Below, piece by piece: positions 1-6,411 of a stretch of DNA of 8,249 nt. Numbering within the stretch: the first letter of the stretch is position 1; the number at the start of each line of letters is the position of its first letter. The notes under the pieces were generated by a model. The model made no database searches. It was not told the origin of the DNA and saw only the letters and a list, made by a program, of their open reading frames with translations. The translations under genes and the position numbers were made by a program. Location of the stretch: the NCBI GenBank assembly GCA_959028445.1, contig CAUFRY010000055.1, positions 1-8,249 on the forward strand. Direction: 5' to 3'. The stretch is from an uncultured Collinsella sp. (GTDB taxonomy: Bacteria; Actinomycetota; Coriobacteriia; Coriobacteriales; Coriobacteriaceae).

Positions 1-78
1 TGCAATCGCAAGAAGATGACGGGCGGAATGTCAATCCTGGTCTAACAGAGCCTTTTTTATCTGGGCTCGGGCTTTTTC

Positions 79-642
79 GTGGTGTTCTTTACCACAAAAT
101 ATGCCGCCGTCTCGCTCTATGCGCGCTGGTCATATTTTTGGCCGTGCATGGGTCGCGTCGTCAACAACGTGTGCTCGATGCTCGTGACGGCGCCGGCGGT
201 GGCGATTATCTCGAGTCAAAACGTGCTGGCTGCGGTCGGTGCGGCGCTCGTGATGTTTGTGGGCATTGCGATTACGCTGCTGGGGCAGTTGGGGCAACGA
301 GCCGATGATGCCGTGATGCAGGATGGCCTGCCGCTTGCCACCGACGATCTTGGTGGGGATCTTGCGCCCACATGCTTCGACCCCGAGCCCGTGGAGGCAG
401 CGGAGCTCACGTCCGATGAACGCCTCGATGCTTTCGTCGCCACCTTTGGGCTTACAGAGCGCGAGCGCGATATTCTTGAGGTCTTGGTCGCTTCGGACCA
501 GAGCGTTCAGGACATCGCCACAACGCTCTTCCTTTCGCGCTCCACGCTCTATCGCCACATTTCCTCAATCAACAAGAAGACCGATACCGCCTCGCGTGTG
601 GCCCTTATCAACTTCTTCTGGTCCTGGACGCCCAAGGACTAG
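79..642 (+). CDS. C-terminal part of a membrane-anchored LuxR-family transcriptional regulator, probably broken upstream
   Basis: The frame encodes about two hydrophobic helices (roughly residues 33-45 and 48-71), an acidic linker and a LuxR/GerE-type helix-turn-helix at about residues 123-180. The motif LTERERDILEVL opens the domain and SRSTLYRH forms the recognition helix. Coriobacteriia carry many regulators with a multi-helix membrane domain of several hundred residues fused to this DNA-binding domain, so 187 residues is only the tail of such a protein. The GTG at 79 has no Shine-Dalgarno sequence and lies inside hydrophobic coding-like sequence. The same frame is open back to 46 and closed by TAA at 43-45, while a different frame is open from base 3, which suggests a one-base frameshift near 45-50. 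The ligand and target genes cannot be read from the sequence. The domain call is firm; the start is not. Confidence 0.8.
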   Translation: MVFFTTKYAAVSLYARWSYFWPCMGRVVNNVCSMLVTAPAVAIISSQNVLAAVGAALVMFVGIAITLLGQLGQRADDAVMQDGLPLATDDLGGDLAPTCFDPEPVEAAELTSDERLDAFVATFGLTERERDILEVLVASDQSVQDIATTLFLSRSTLYRHISSINKKTDTASRVALINFFWSWTPKD

Positions 643-658
643 CTAATCCTCCAATAAG

Positions 659-721
659 TTGCGGTGGAATAGTCCCTTAATTAAAGTCACGAGGCTTTAA
701 ACAGGAACTATTCCACCGCAA
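659..721. terminator. 15-bp inverted repeat between convergent luxR-type gene and mgtA; possible bidirectional terminator
   Basis: TTGCGGTGGAATAGT at 659-673 is perfectly complementary to 707-721, and a second stem (TTAAAG 681-686 with CTTTAA 695-700) nests in the 33-nt interior. It lies 16 bases after the regulator stop and 108 bases beyond the mgtA stop on the other strand, where a shared terminator is expected. There is no clean U run after either outer arm, so it may instead be a dispersed palindromic repeat. Confidence 0.45.
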
Positions 722-737
722 TTGCTGAGGGGATAGA

Positions 738-811
738 TTGCGGCGGCGGCAGAGGCAACGGCAGTGGCAGGGGCGCTGGCAGCTGTGGTAGTGGCAACGG
801 CAGCTGGCAGG
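738..811. repeat. GC-rich low-complexity tract of degenerate GGCARY-like hexamers
   Basis: The tract is built from imperfect hexamers such as GGCAAC, GGCAGT, GGCAGG and GGCAGC. It lies just beyond the mgtA stop. Translated on the plus strand it reads as Gly-X repeats and on the minus strand as Leu-Pro repeats, but no start codon or ribosome binding site supports either frame. It looks like a noncoding minisatellite-like stretch. Confidence 0.5.
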
Positions 812-829
812 GTGTTTTCCGTCTACTTG

Positions 830-3598
830 CTACAGCAGCTCGCCGTGGCGGGCGATATAGCAATGCTTGGCAAGCTGCGTGAGCGCGATGTAGGCGGCGA
901 CGATACCAACGAGCAGCGCAAAGAAGCTCGCGGGCAATGCCATGAGCCCCAGGGCATCGGCGATGGGGCTTGCCGGCAGCCAAGTGACGAGTGTCAGGCC
1001 CAGCACGGTGAGTACGCACAGCGCGGGCGCGGCGTGGTCACGCAGGCTCGGCAGATGCGGAGAACGCAGCATGTGGATCACGAGCGTCTGCGACCACATG
1101 GACTCGACGAACCAGCCGCTCTGGAAGAGCGCTGCAAAGGCCGCCATGCCGGCGGCATCGCCTGCGCAGACAAGCTCGGACCAGGTTGAGCCCACAGCGG
1201 CGGGGCACACGACAAAGAAGAGCGCGGCAAAGGTGGCAATGTCAAAGAGTGAGCTCACGGGGCCCAGCTCGAGCATAAAGCCCTTGATGGACGCGGCGTC
1301 CCAGGCGCGCGGACGGGCGGTCCAGGTGTCGTCGACCGTGTCCCACGGCAGCGCGATGCACACGATCTCGTAGACAAGCGACAGCAACACCAACTGCAGG
1401 GCGCTCATGGGCAAAAACGGCAAGAACAGGCTCGCGACGGTGACGGAGAGCACGTTGCCAAAGTTGGAGCTCACCGTGGTCTTGAGGTACTTGAGTAGGT
1501 TGCCATAGGTGCGGCGGCCCTCGATAATGCCGCGCTCGAGCACGCCCAGGTCCTTCTGAAGCAAGATGATATCGGCGGATTCCTTGGCAATGTCGACGGC
1601 CGAATCGACCGAGATGCCGCAGTCGCTCGCGCGCATGGCGGCGGCGTCGTTGATGCCATCGCCCATAAAGCCCACGGTATGTCCGAGCAGCTCACGCATG
1701 ACGCGTACCAGGCGTGCCTTCTGCAGTGGCGAGAGCTTGGCAAAGAGATGCGTCTCCTGGGCGCGGGCGGCCAGCTCGGCGTCGTCGAATGCGTCGATTT
1801 GGGAGCCCAGCAGCACGTTGGTGGCATCGATGCCAAGCTGCTCGCAGACCGTGGCGGCGACACGGTCGTTGTCGCCGGTCAGGACCTTGACCGCCACGCC
1901 CTTGGCCTCGAGGGTGGCGACGGCGCCCGCGGCACTTGCCTTGGGCGGGTCGAGGAAGGCCAAAAAGCCCATCAGCACCATGTCGTGCTCGTCGGCGATG
2001 CCAAACTCGCCTACGGTGCGGGGGTTGGTCTTTTGCGCCACGGCGATGACGCGCAGGCCCTCGGCGTTGAGCCCGGCGACCTGCTTGCGAATCTGGGCGA
2101 GCTTATCTTCGGTGAGAGGCTGGGCGACACCATCGACTTCGACAAAGGAGCAGATCTCGAGCATTTCCTCGGCAGCTCCCTTGGTGACCATCTGGGTTTT
2201 GCCTTGGACATCGGCTACAACTACGCTCAGGCGACGGCGCGAGAAATCGAAGGGCACCTCGTCGACCTTGGTATAGCGGTCGCGCAGGCTCTGACCCAAC
2301 ATGGAATCGGGTGCGACGGTCGAGGGCGTCACATCGGCACGGTCGATTACGGCCAGGTCGATAAGGTTTTTGAGGCCGGTCTGGAAGAAGCTGTTCAAAA
2401 ACGCATGGCGCAGCACATGTGCGTCCTCGTTGCCATCGGTGTTGAGGTAGCGCTCGAGCACGATGCGGTCTTCGGTGAGGGTGCCGGTCTTGTCGCAGCA
2501 CAGGACATCCATGGCACCCAGGTTTTGGATCGCCGGCAGCTCCTTGACGATTACTTGGCGGCGGGCGAGGTCCTTGGCGCCCTGCGACAGGCTCGTGGTC
2601 ACGATGATGGGAAGCATCTGCGGCGTGATGCCCACGGCCACGCTCGTGGCGAACAGCAGCGCGTCGATGGCGTTGCCCTTGGTGGCGGCGTTGATGGCAA
2701 AGACGGCCGGCGCCATAACGAGCATGAGGCGTACGAGCAACATGGAGACGCTCGAGACGCCGCGATCAAACGCGCTCTTTTCGCCGCGCCCGTTGAGCAT
2801 CTTGGCGATGCCGCCCAGGTAGGTGTCCGAGCCGGTGGCAACGACAAGCGCCATGGCGGTGCCGTTTTGCACGGAGGTGCCGGTAAAGACGATGTTCTTG
2901 CAGGCAGAGAGCGGCAGTGCGGAGCCGTCGGCGCCCTCGACGACGGTGACGGCGGTGGTCTTCTCGACGGCCTCGCTCTCGCCGGTGAGTGCGGACTCGA
3001 TCACAAACAGGTCGCGCGCGGTGATGATGCGGGCATCTGCCGGCACCATATCGCCGGCAGAGAGGCGGATTACATCGCCGGGGACGAGCTCGTCGAAGGG
3101 GATCTCGATGCGCCCGCCGTCGCGCAGGGCGGTGCAAGTGTTGGAGACCAGGTCCTTAAGGGCCTCGGCCGCATTGCCGCTGCGGGCTTCCTGGATAAAC
3201 TTCATGCCGCCCGATACCAGCAGCATGGTGCCGATGACGATGACCGTGGAGGGGTCGCGCTGCGGCTCGGGTACGGCGAGCACGTCGATGTAGAGCGAGA
3301 CCAGCGCGAGCGCGGCGAGGATGCCGGCGAAGGGATCGATGAAGGCGTCGGCGATGCGGCGGGCGAGCGTTTTGGTCGTTGCCTCGATGGTGTTGGGGCC
3401 GACGGCGTTCAGGCGCTCAGTTGCCTGCTCGACGGTGAGGCCGTTTGCCGTGGCGTCAAGCAGTACGAGGGCGTCCTCGGCACTATGGGTGGCGGCGAAT
3501 ATGGTGTTCTTGGACAGGCCGGTATGAGCGGCAGGGCGCGCCGTGCGGCGGCGCTTGGAGATGGCTTCGAGTACCGTGACGGTTTTGAGCATCAGCAT
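830..3598 (-). CDS. mgtA: Magnesium-translocating P-type ATPase MgtA/MgtB
   Basis: This 922-residue P3B-type ATPase would bring Mg2+ across the cytoplasmic membrane at the cost of ATP; Escherichia coli MgtA is 898 residues. Reading in order: actuator motif TGES at 205-208, TM4 motif TPQMLP at 325-330, phosphorylation motif CCDKTGTLT with Asp369, nucleotide-binding KGA at about 473, TGDND at 574-578 and GDGIND at 646-651. The stretches IQNLGAMDVLC and FQTGLKNLIDLAV and the C-terminal FQSGWFVESMWSQTLVIHM are typical of MgtA rather than Ca2+ or heavy-metal pumps. The ATG at 3598 follows AAGGAGG with five bases between, which fixes the start. Odd points are Gln327 where MgtA usually has Glu, and TM6 reading SLVYEIVC rather than NLLYDVSQ. 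It is transcribed divergently from pyrE behind a long leader. Confidence 0.96.
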   Translation of the reverse strand: MLMLKTVTVLEAISKRRRTARPAAHTGLSKNTIFAATHSAEDALVLLDATANGLTVEQATERLNAVGPNTIEATTKTLARRIADAFIDPFAGILAALALVSLYIDVLAVPEPQRDPSTVIVIGTMLLVSGGMKFIQEARSGNAAEALKDLVSNTCTALRDGGRIEIPFDELVPGDVIRLSAGDMVPADARIITARDLFVIESALTGESEAVEKTTAVTVVEGADGSALPLSACKNIVFTGTSVQNGTAMALVVATGSDTYLGGIAKMLNGRGEKSAFDRGVSSVSMLLVRLMLVMAPAVFAINAATKGNAIDALLFATSVAVGITPQMLPIIVTTSLSQGAKDLARRQVIVKELPAIQNLGAMDVLCCDKTGTLTEDRIVLERYLNTDGNEDAHVLRHAFLNSFFQTGLKNLIDLAVIDRADVTPSTVAPDSMLGQSLRDRYTKVDEVPFDFSRRRLSVVVADVQGKTQMVTKGAAEEMLEICSFVEVDGVAQPLTEDKLAQIRKQVAGLNAEGLRVIAVAQKTNPRTVGEFGIADEHDMVLMGFLAFLDPPKASAAGAVATLEAKGVAVKVLTGDNDRVAATVCEQLGIDATNVLLGSQIDAFDDAELAARAQETHLFAKLSPLQKARLVRVMRELLGHTVGFMGDGINDAAAMRASDCGISVDSAVDIAKESADIILLQKDLGVLERGIIEGRRTYGNLLKYLKTTVSSNFGNVLSVTVASLFLPFLPMSALQLVLLSLVYEIVCIALPWDTVDDTWTARPRAWDAASIKGFMLELGPVSSLFDIATFAALFFVVCPAAVGSTWSELVCAGDAAGMAAFAALFQSGWFVESMWSQTLVIHMLRSPHLPSLRDHAAPALCVLTVLGLTLVTWLPASPIADALGLMALPASFFALLVGIVAAYIALTQLAKHCYIARHGELL

Positions 3599-3602
3599 AG
3601 GG

Positions 3603-3609
3603 TCCTCCT
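3603..3609 (-). promoter_or_regulatory. Ribosome binding site of mgtA
   Basis: On the minus strand AAGGAGG precedes the ATG at 3598 by five bases. This selects the first ATG over the in-frame ATG two codons later. Confidence 0.8.
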
Positions 3610-3647
3610 TGTTGAGGGGAGTTAGCGTACGTGTCGGATTTGCTTCA

Positions 3648-3789
3648 AAAAACCTAGATGTCGCTCACGTCAAGCTCTTGAGCCCACAAAGGGTGCAGCG
3701 CGCCTTTGCGGTGGTTTTGGCGATCTGCCGGTGGCGTTTATGCGTGTGCGGAGCCCTCGCGGCGTGCCGAGGGCGACATGCAGGTTTTT
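3648..3789 (-). promoter_or_regulatory. Candidate attenuator in the mgtA leader: long-range stem ending in a U run
   Basis: On the minus strand AAAAACCTGCATGTCGC (3789-3773) can pair with GCGACATCTAGGTTTTT (3664-3648). The repeat matches at 15 of 17 positions, and the second arm runs straight into six U residues (3652-3647). The first arm lies inside codons 7-13 of the leader frame at 3738-3809, so a ribosome there would block the stem. Local hairpins fill the interval, including GCCCTCG/CGAGGGC (3753-3774) and CAAAGG/CCTTTG (3687-3708). This is the layout of a translation-coupled attenuator, but the 108-nt span between arms is long for an intrinsic terminator and the regulation is inferred. 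Confidence 0.4.
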
Positions 3790-3809
3790 CGACTAGGACT
3801 GCCTTCCAT
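3738..3809 (-). CDS. Putative 23-residue leader peptide upstream of mgtA
   Basis: A 24-codon frame including its TAA stop starts at ATG 3809. It is preceded by TTTAGGAGGTG, a near-perfect match to the anti-Shine-Dalgarno sequence, with six bases between AGGAGG and ATG. The peptide begins MEGSPSRKTC and is rich in Ser, Arg and Ala. The stop is 139 bases upstream of the mgtA start, on the same strand. In Salmonella, mgtA expression is controlled through a short proline-rich leader frame (mgtL); this peptide is not similar in sequence beyond an initial Met-Glu and two prolines. The strong ribosome binding site and the overlap with one arm of a long-range stem argue for a regulatory role. It could also be a chance frame. 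Confidence 0.45.
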   Translation of the reverse strand: MEGSPSRKTCMSPSARREGSAHA

Positions 3810-3876
3810 GGCACACCTCCTAAAGGCTGAGCGCAGCGCGCTTTGGGTATCTCGTACCCCTTTTTAATCCGCCCGT

Positions 3877-3905
3877 ATTCTTGATGAGGGAGTTTGACAT
3901 GTCAA
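3877..3905 (-). promoter_or_regulatory. Candidate mgtA promoter overlapping a 12-bp palindrome
   Basis: On the minus strand TTGACA (3905-3900) is followed after 17 bases by AAGAAT (3882-3877). The -35 box matches the consensus fully and the -10 box at four of six positions. The -35 box is half of a perfect palindrome, TTGACATGTCAA (3894-3905), which could be an operator. Initiation here would give a leader of about 270 nt before the mgtA ATG and would include the leader frame. Confidence 0.45.
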
Positions 3906-4023
3906 CCCCATTGTTCGGAAAACCATTCCCCCTGACAAAGCCTTTACAGAATGCCGTGGCCCCAAAGCGCGCCCGCATCGACGCTTCGCCTGCGCTAAAC
4001 TGGAAGGCACGTACGCGATTACG

Positions 4024-4030
4024 AGAGGAG
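4024..4030 (+). promoter_or_regulatory. Ribosome binding site of pyrE
   Basis: AGAGGAG lies five bases before the ATG at 4036. A possible -10 box (TAAACT, 3996-4001) lies upstream, but I see no convincing -35 partner. Confidence 0.6.
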
Positions 4031-4035
4031 CCCGC

Positions 4036-4716
4036 ATGGAGGCTTACAAGCAAGAGTTCATCAAGTTTATGGTCGAGTCCGACGTCCTTAAGTTCGGCAG
4101 CTTTACGCTCAAGAGCGGACGTCAGTCCCCGTTCTTTATGAACGCCGGCGCTTACGTGACGGGCTATCAGCTCAAGAAGCTGGGCGAGTATTACGCCCAG
4201 GCCATCCACGATAACTTTGGCGACGACTTTGATGTGCTGTTTGGACCGGCCTACAAGGGTATTCCGCTGGCCGTCGTGACCGCAATTGCCTACCACGAGC
4301 TGTACGGCAAGGAGGTCAAGTACTGCTGCGACCGCAAGGAGGCCAAGGACCACGGCGCCGACAAGGGTAACCTGCTGGGCTATGAGCCCCAGGACGGCGA
4401 CCGCGTGGTCATGGTCGAGGACGTCACCACCAGCGGTAAGTCCATCGACGAGACCTATCCCAAGGTCAAGGCTGCTGCCGATGTCGAGATCAAGGGCCTC
4501 ATTGTGTCTCTCAACCGCATGGAGGTCGGCAAGGGCGGCGTGACCACCGCACAGAAGGAGATCGAGGCCAAGTACGGCTTCCCCGTTGCGAGCATCGTTT
4601 CCATGGCCGATGTCGTCGAGACCCTCTACAACCACGAGATCGACGGCAAGGTCGTCATCGATGACGAGCTCAAGGCCGCCATCGACGCCTACTACGAGCA
4701 GTACGGAGCACGTTAG
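4036..4716 (+). CDS. pyrE: Orotate phosphoribosyltransferase
   Basis: PyrE joins orotate to PRPP to make orotidine 5'-monophosphate, the fifth step of de novo pyrimidine synthesis, in the cytoplasm. The 226-residue length is normal for the long bacterial form. The N-terminal motif FTLKSGRQSPFFMNAG (about 23-38), the loop FGPAYKGIPLA (about 69-79), the lysine-containing loop DRKEAKDHG and the PRPP-binding motif VVMVEDVTTSGKS (about 128-140) are all present. The ATG at 4036 has AGAGGAG five bases upstream. No other pyrimidine gene is nearby, so it is a stand-alone unit divergent from mgtA. A two-hairpin element begins at its stop codon. The function is secure. Confidence 0.97.
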   Translation: MEAYKQEFIKFMVESDVLKFGSFTLKSGRQSPFFMNAGAYVTGYQLKKLGEYYAQAIHDNFGDDFDVLFGPAYKGIPLAVVTAIAYHELYGKEVKYCCDRKEAKDHGADKGNLLGYEPQDGDRVVMVEDVTTSGKSIDETYPKVKAAADVEIKGLIVSLNRMEVGKGGVTTAQKEIEAKYGFPVASIVSMADVVETLYNHEIDGKVVIDDELKAAIDAYYEQYGAR

Positions 4717-4812
4717 TTACGGCGTTTTGCCAAACGCCGTAACTGCTCGACGCTGCGCGGGCCGCATCTGGACAATCTGACGTTCAACTTCAAGGGCGCG
4801 ACCAGAAGGTCA
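4715..4812 (+). repeat. Post-stop two-hairpin element, copy A (3' of pyrE)
   Basis: The element opens with a perfect 13-bp hairpin (4715-4727 with 4732-4744, loop TGCC) that starts inside the pyrE stop codon. After about 47 bases comes a second hairpin with the core GACC-AGAA-GGTC (4800-4811). The segment 4718-4812 aligns without gaps to 8153-8247 at 74 of 95 positions. The two hairpins and the segment AACTGCTCGACGCTGC are the most conserved parts. Confidence 0.75.
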
Positions 4813-4826
4813 GCGCCCTTTCGTTT
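4792..4826 (+). terminator. Intrinsic terminator of pyrE (second hairpin of element copy A)
   Basis: AAGGGCGC (4792-4799) and GACC (4800-4803) pair with GGTC (4808-4811) and GCGCCCTT (4813-4820) across an AGAA loop, with one bulged A at 4812. The broken U tract TTTCGTTT follows. This is a strong 12-bp stem and the likely end of the pyrE transcript. Confidence 0.65.
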
Positions 4827-4843
4827 CACGTCACCTTGTCTCA

Positions 4844-4914
4844 AATGCGACCCGCTCGCTGTCCGTTCTCTACCTGCGGCGTCGTCTTGCTCCGAATGCG
4901 GCTCGCTCGCTGTC
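4844..4914. repeat. Short direct repeat downstream of pyrE
   Basis: AATGCGACCCGCTCGCTGTC at 4844-4863 recurs at 4895-4914 with two differences, an offset of 51 bases. No coding frame fits both copies. This accounts for part of the noncoding stretch 4717-5067. Confidence 0.5.
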
Positions 4915-4974
4915 GTTGCCGAAACATCGGCGTTGCCGGACTAGTCAATGGACGTTCATAAATGACTACTCAGG

Positions 4975-5044
4975 AATGAGCGTGGATAATCTCCCGTTTT
5001 TGGCCTGTGTGCGGGCTCAAAGTGGGAGATTATCCGCGCTCGCT
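4975..5044. repeat. Palindromic intergenic repeat, copy 1 (3' side of fic)
   Basis: GGATAATCTCCC (4984-4995) and its exact complement GGGAGATTATCC (5024-5035) flank a 28-base interior that begins GTTTTTGGC and ends CTCAAAGT. A second copy lies at 6412-6481 in the same orientation with the same interior length. The copies match at 59 of 70 positions. This copy sits 23 bases past the fic stop, so it could also help end fic transcription, although there is no U run. Confidence 0.8.
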
Positions 5045-5067
5045 TTAATTTGCTTGGGCTACGGTGC

Positions 5068-6240
5068 CTATCTAATCGGCTCGGCGTCTTCCCTGAGAAT
5101 CGAAAGATACTCTTCATACCCGTACTGCCGGTATCTCTGTCTTGACTCGTCGAGAGGACGGAGGATACCCAATTCTTCAAATGATTTGACGAGCGAGCTC
5201 GCGGTACTCCTGCCGATATCGAGTTGAGCAGCGATGAATGCGGTGTCGACGATGGGGTGCTCTTCAAGAATGCTCAGCAGCCTTTGCCCGTTTGCAGCAG
5301 TCCTTCCGAGATTTTCGGTAATGGTTGCTGTGGAACGGTTATGGAGGTCAACAAGGTTTTTTAAAGACCCTACCGAGTCCTTCGCACTCTCGAGAAGACT
5401 GTTGCAGAAAAACTCTATCCATTCCTCGTAAGTGCCTCTCTCCCTTACGGATGTGAGTTGCCGGTAGTATTCGCTTCGATTTTTCTTGAACTGGAACGAT
5501 GGATAGAACAAGCAAGAATGAAGAACGCCATCATTGATGAGCATAAGTGTAATGAGAAGCCTGCCCAGGCGACCGTTTCCGTCTAGGAATGGATGGGCAG
5601 TTTCAAATTGGTAATGGACGAGCGCCGCCCGCACAATCGGATCCATTTCGACTTGAGGCTCATTGATAAAGCGTTCGAGGTCCTGGAGCGTGTTACTCAA
5701 ATCTTCAATGTTTGGAGGGACAAACGATGCGGTTGCAATGGTGCAGCCTGAGGGGCCAATCCAGTTTTGTGAGGAGCGCAGCTCGCCTGGATTCTTCTCC
5801 GTTCCGCGTACTCCGTCCAGCAGGACCGCATGAACTTGCCTAAGAAGTCTCGTGCACAAGGGCATCTTTTTGAGCAGTTCTACGCCGCGGTCGACAGCAC
5901 GGACGTAATTCACGACGTCTGCGACATCTTTATGATGGAGTTGTGTTTGCGATGGACTAAGTAGGTCGTCAAACGTGCACTGGGTTCCCTCAATTTGCGA
6001 AGAAAGGAGTGCTTCTTTGCGCACGTACATCGTCAGATACATGTCGGCGTTGGGAACAAAGTAGAGCATGCCTTCAAGCTCTCCAAGCTTTCGTGAGCAT
6101 GCGGAAAGCGTGCGATAGGTTTCCTCGGTGAGGTTTAGCTGCCTCAATGATTGCAAGGGCGTTGGAAAAAACGAATAGTAAGCCAATTTCCCCGATAGAT
6201 TATTGCGGAGCGTTCCCTGGCCGTTCTCCTCGATTTGCAT
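5068..6240 (-). CDS. fic: Class II Fic family protein with C-terminal winged helix
   Basis: Fic enzymes usually transfer AMP from ATP to a hydroxyl side chain of a target protein. The 390-residue protein has an N-terminal Fic_N-like region, the inhibitory motif SSQIEG (S80-xxx-E84-G85) that places it in class II, the catalytic motif HPFLDGNGRLGR (His216 to Arg227) and a C-terminal winged helix-turn-helix at about 318-375. The order matches Shewanella SoFic-type proteins of about 370 residues. All core catalytic residues are present, so it should be active when the inhibitory Glu84 is displaced. I place the start at ATG 6240, preceded by GGAGG with five bases between; the ATG at 6252 is in frame but has no such site. 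The gene is visibly more AT-rich than its neighbours and bracketed by two copies of a palindromic repeat, suggesting acquisition. The target protein is unknown. There is no separate antitoxin gene. Confidence 0.93.
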   Translation of the reverse strand: MQIEENGQGTLRNNLSGKLAYYSFFPTPLQSLRQLNLTEETYRTLSACSRKLGELEGMLYFVPNADMYLTMYVRKEALLSSQIEGTQCTFDDLLSPSQTQLHHKDVADVVNYVRAVDRGVELLKKMPLCTRLLRQVHAVLLDGVRGTEKNPGELRSSQNWIGPSGCTIATASFVPPNIEDLSNTLQDLERFINEPQVEMDPIVRAALVHYQFETAHPFLDGNGRLGRLLITLMLINDGVLHSCLFYPSFQFKKNRSEYYRQLTSVRERGTYEEWIEFFCNSLLESAKDSVGSLKNLVDLHNRSTATITENLGRTAANGQRLLSILEEHPIVDTAFIAAQLDIGRSTASSLVKSFEELGILRPLDESRQRYRQYGYEEYLSILREDAEPIR

Positions 6241-6289
6241 CGCGCCCTCCATATCTTTAGTGCCGGAAACTCGGTATTAGGCTAATCAT

Positions 6290-6337
6290 ATCAATTCTAA
6301 TAACGAGTTTAAGGATTAAATAGTTATTAGAATTGAT
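6290..6337. promoter_or_regulatory. 15-bp inverted repeat overlapping the fic promoter, probable operator
   Basis: ATCAATTCTAATAAC (6290-6304) and its exact complement (6323-6337) are separated by 18 bases. One arm fills the spacer of the fic promoter and the other lies just past the predicted start of transcription. Only one arm would then be in the RNA, so a protein-binding DNA site is more likely than an RNA hairpin. Related half-sites (GTATTAGGCTAAT near 6275, GTTATTAC near 6363) lie nearby. Confidence 0.6.
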
Positions 6338-6342
6338 GTAAA
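6315..6342 (-). promoter_or_regulatory. Candidate fic promoter
   Basis: On the minus strand TTTACA (6342-6337) and TTTAAT (6320-6315) are separated by 16 bases, each matching the sigma-70 consensus at five of six positions. Initiation near 6308 would leave a leader of about 70 nt. The 15-bp inverted repeat overlaps this promoter. Confidence 0.55.
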
Positions 6343-6411
6343 CAATCTAATGATGAGAAGTCGTTATTACTTGACCATGGAGCTCGGCTTGGTACAAGGG
6401 GGGTTATCCAA

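Noticed and set aside
1679..3625. Very long plus-strand open frame opposite mgtA
   Set aside because: It is the antisense of mgtA in a GC-rich gene. Its translation is low-complexity Gly/Asp/Val/Ala-rich with no domain motif, while the minus strand encodes a full P-type ATPase.
3599..3900. M-box (ykoK) Mg2+ riboswitch upstream of mgtA
   Set aside because: The conserved blocks expected of the M-box, such as GGTGAGGCTCC and the later GCTAAAGCTC-like segment, are not present on the minus strand.
4956..5267. Minus-strand frame across the 3' end of fic and palindrome copy 1
   Set aside because: It overlaps fic in another frame, runs through the palindrome, and has no ribosome binding site or recognisable domain.
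6241..6252. Fic start at the ATG at 6252
   Set aside because: No ribosome binding site precedes it. Its second to fourth codons themselves form the GGAGG site for the ATG at 6240.
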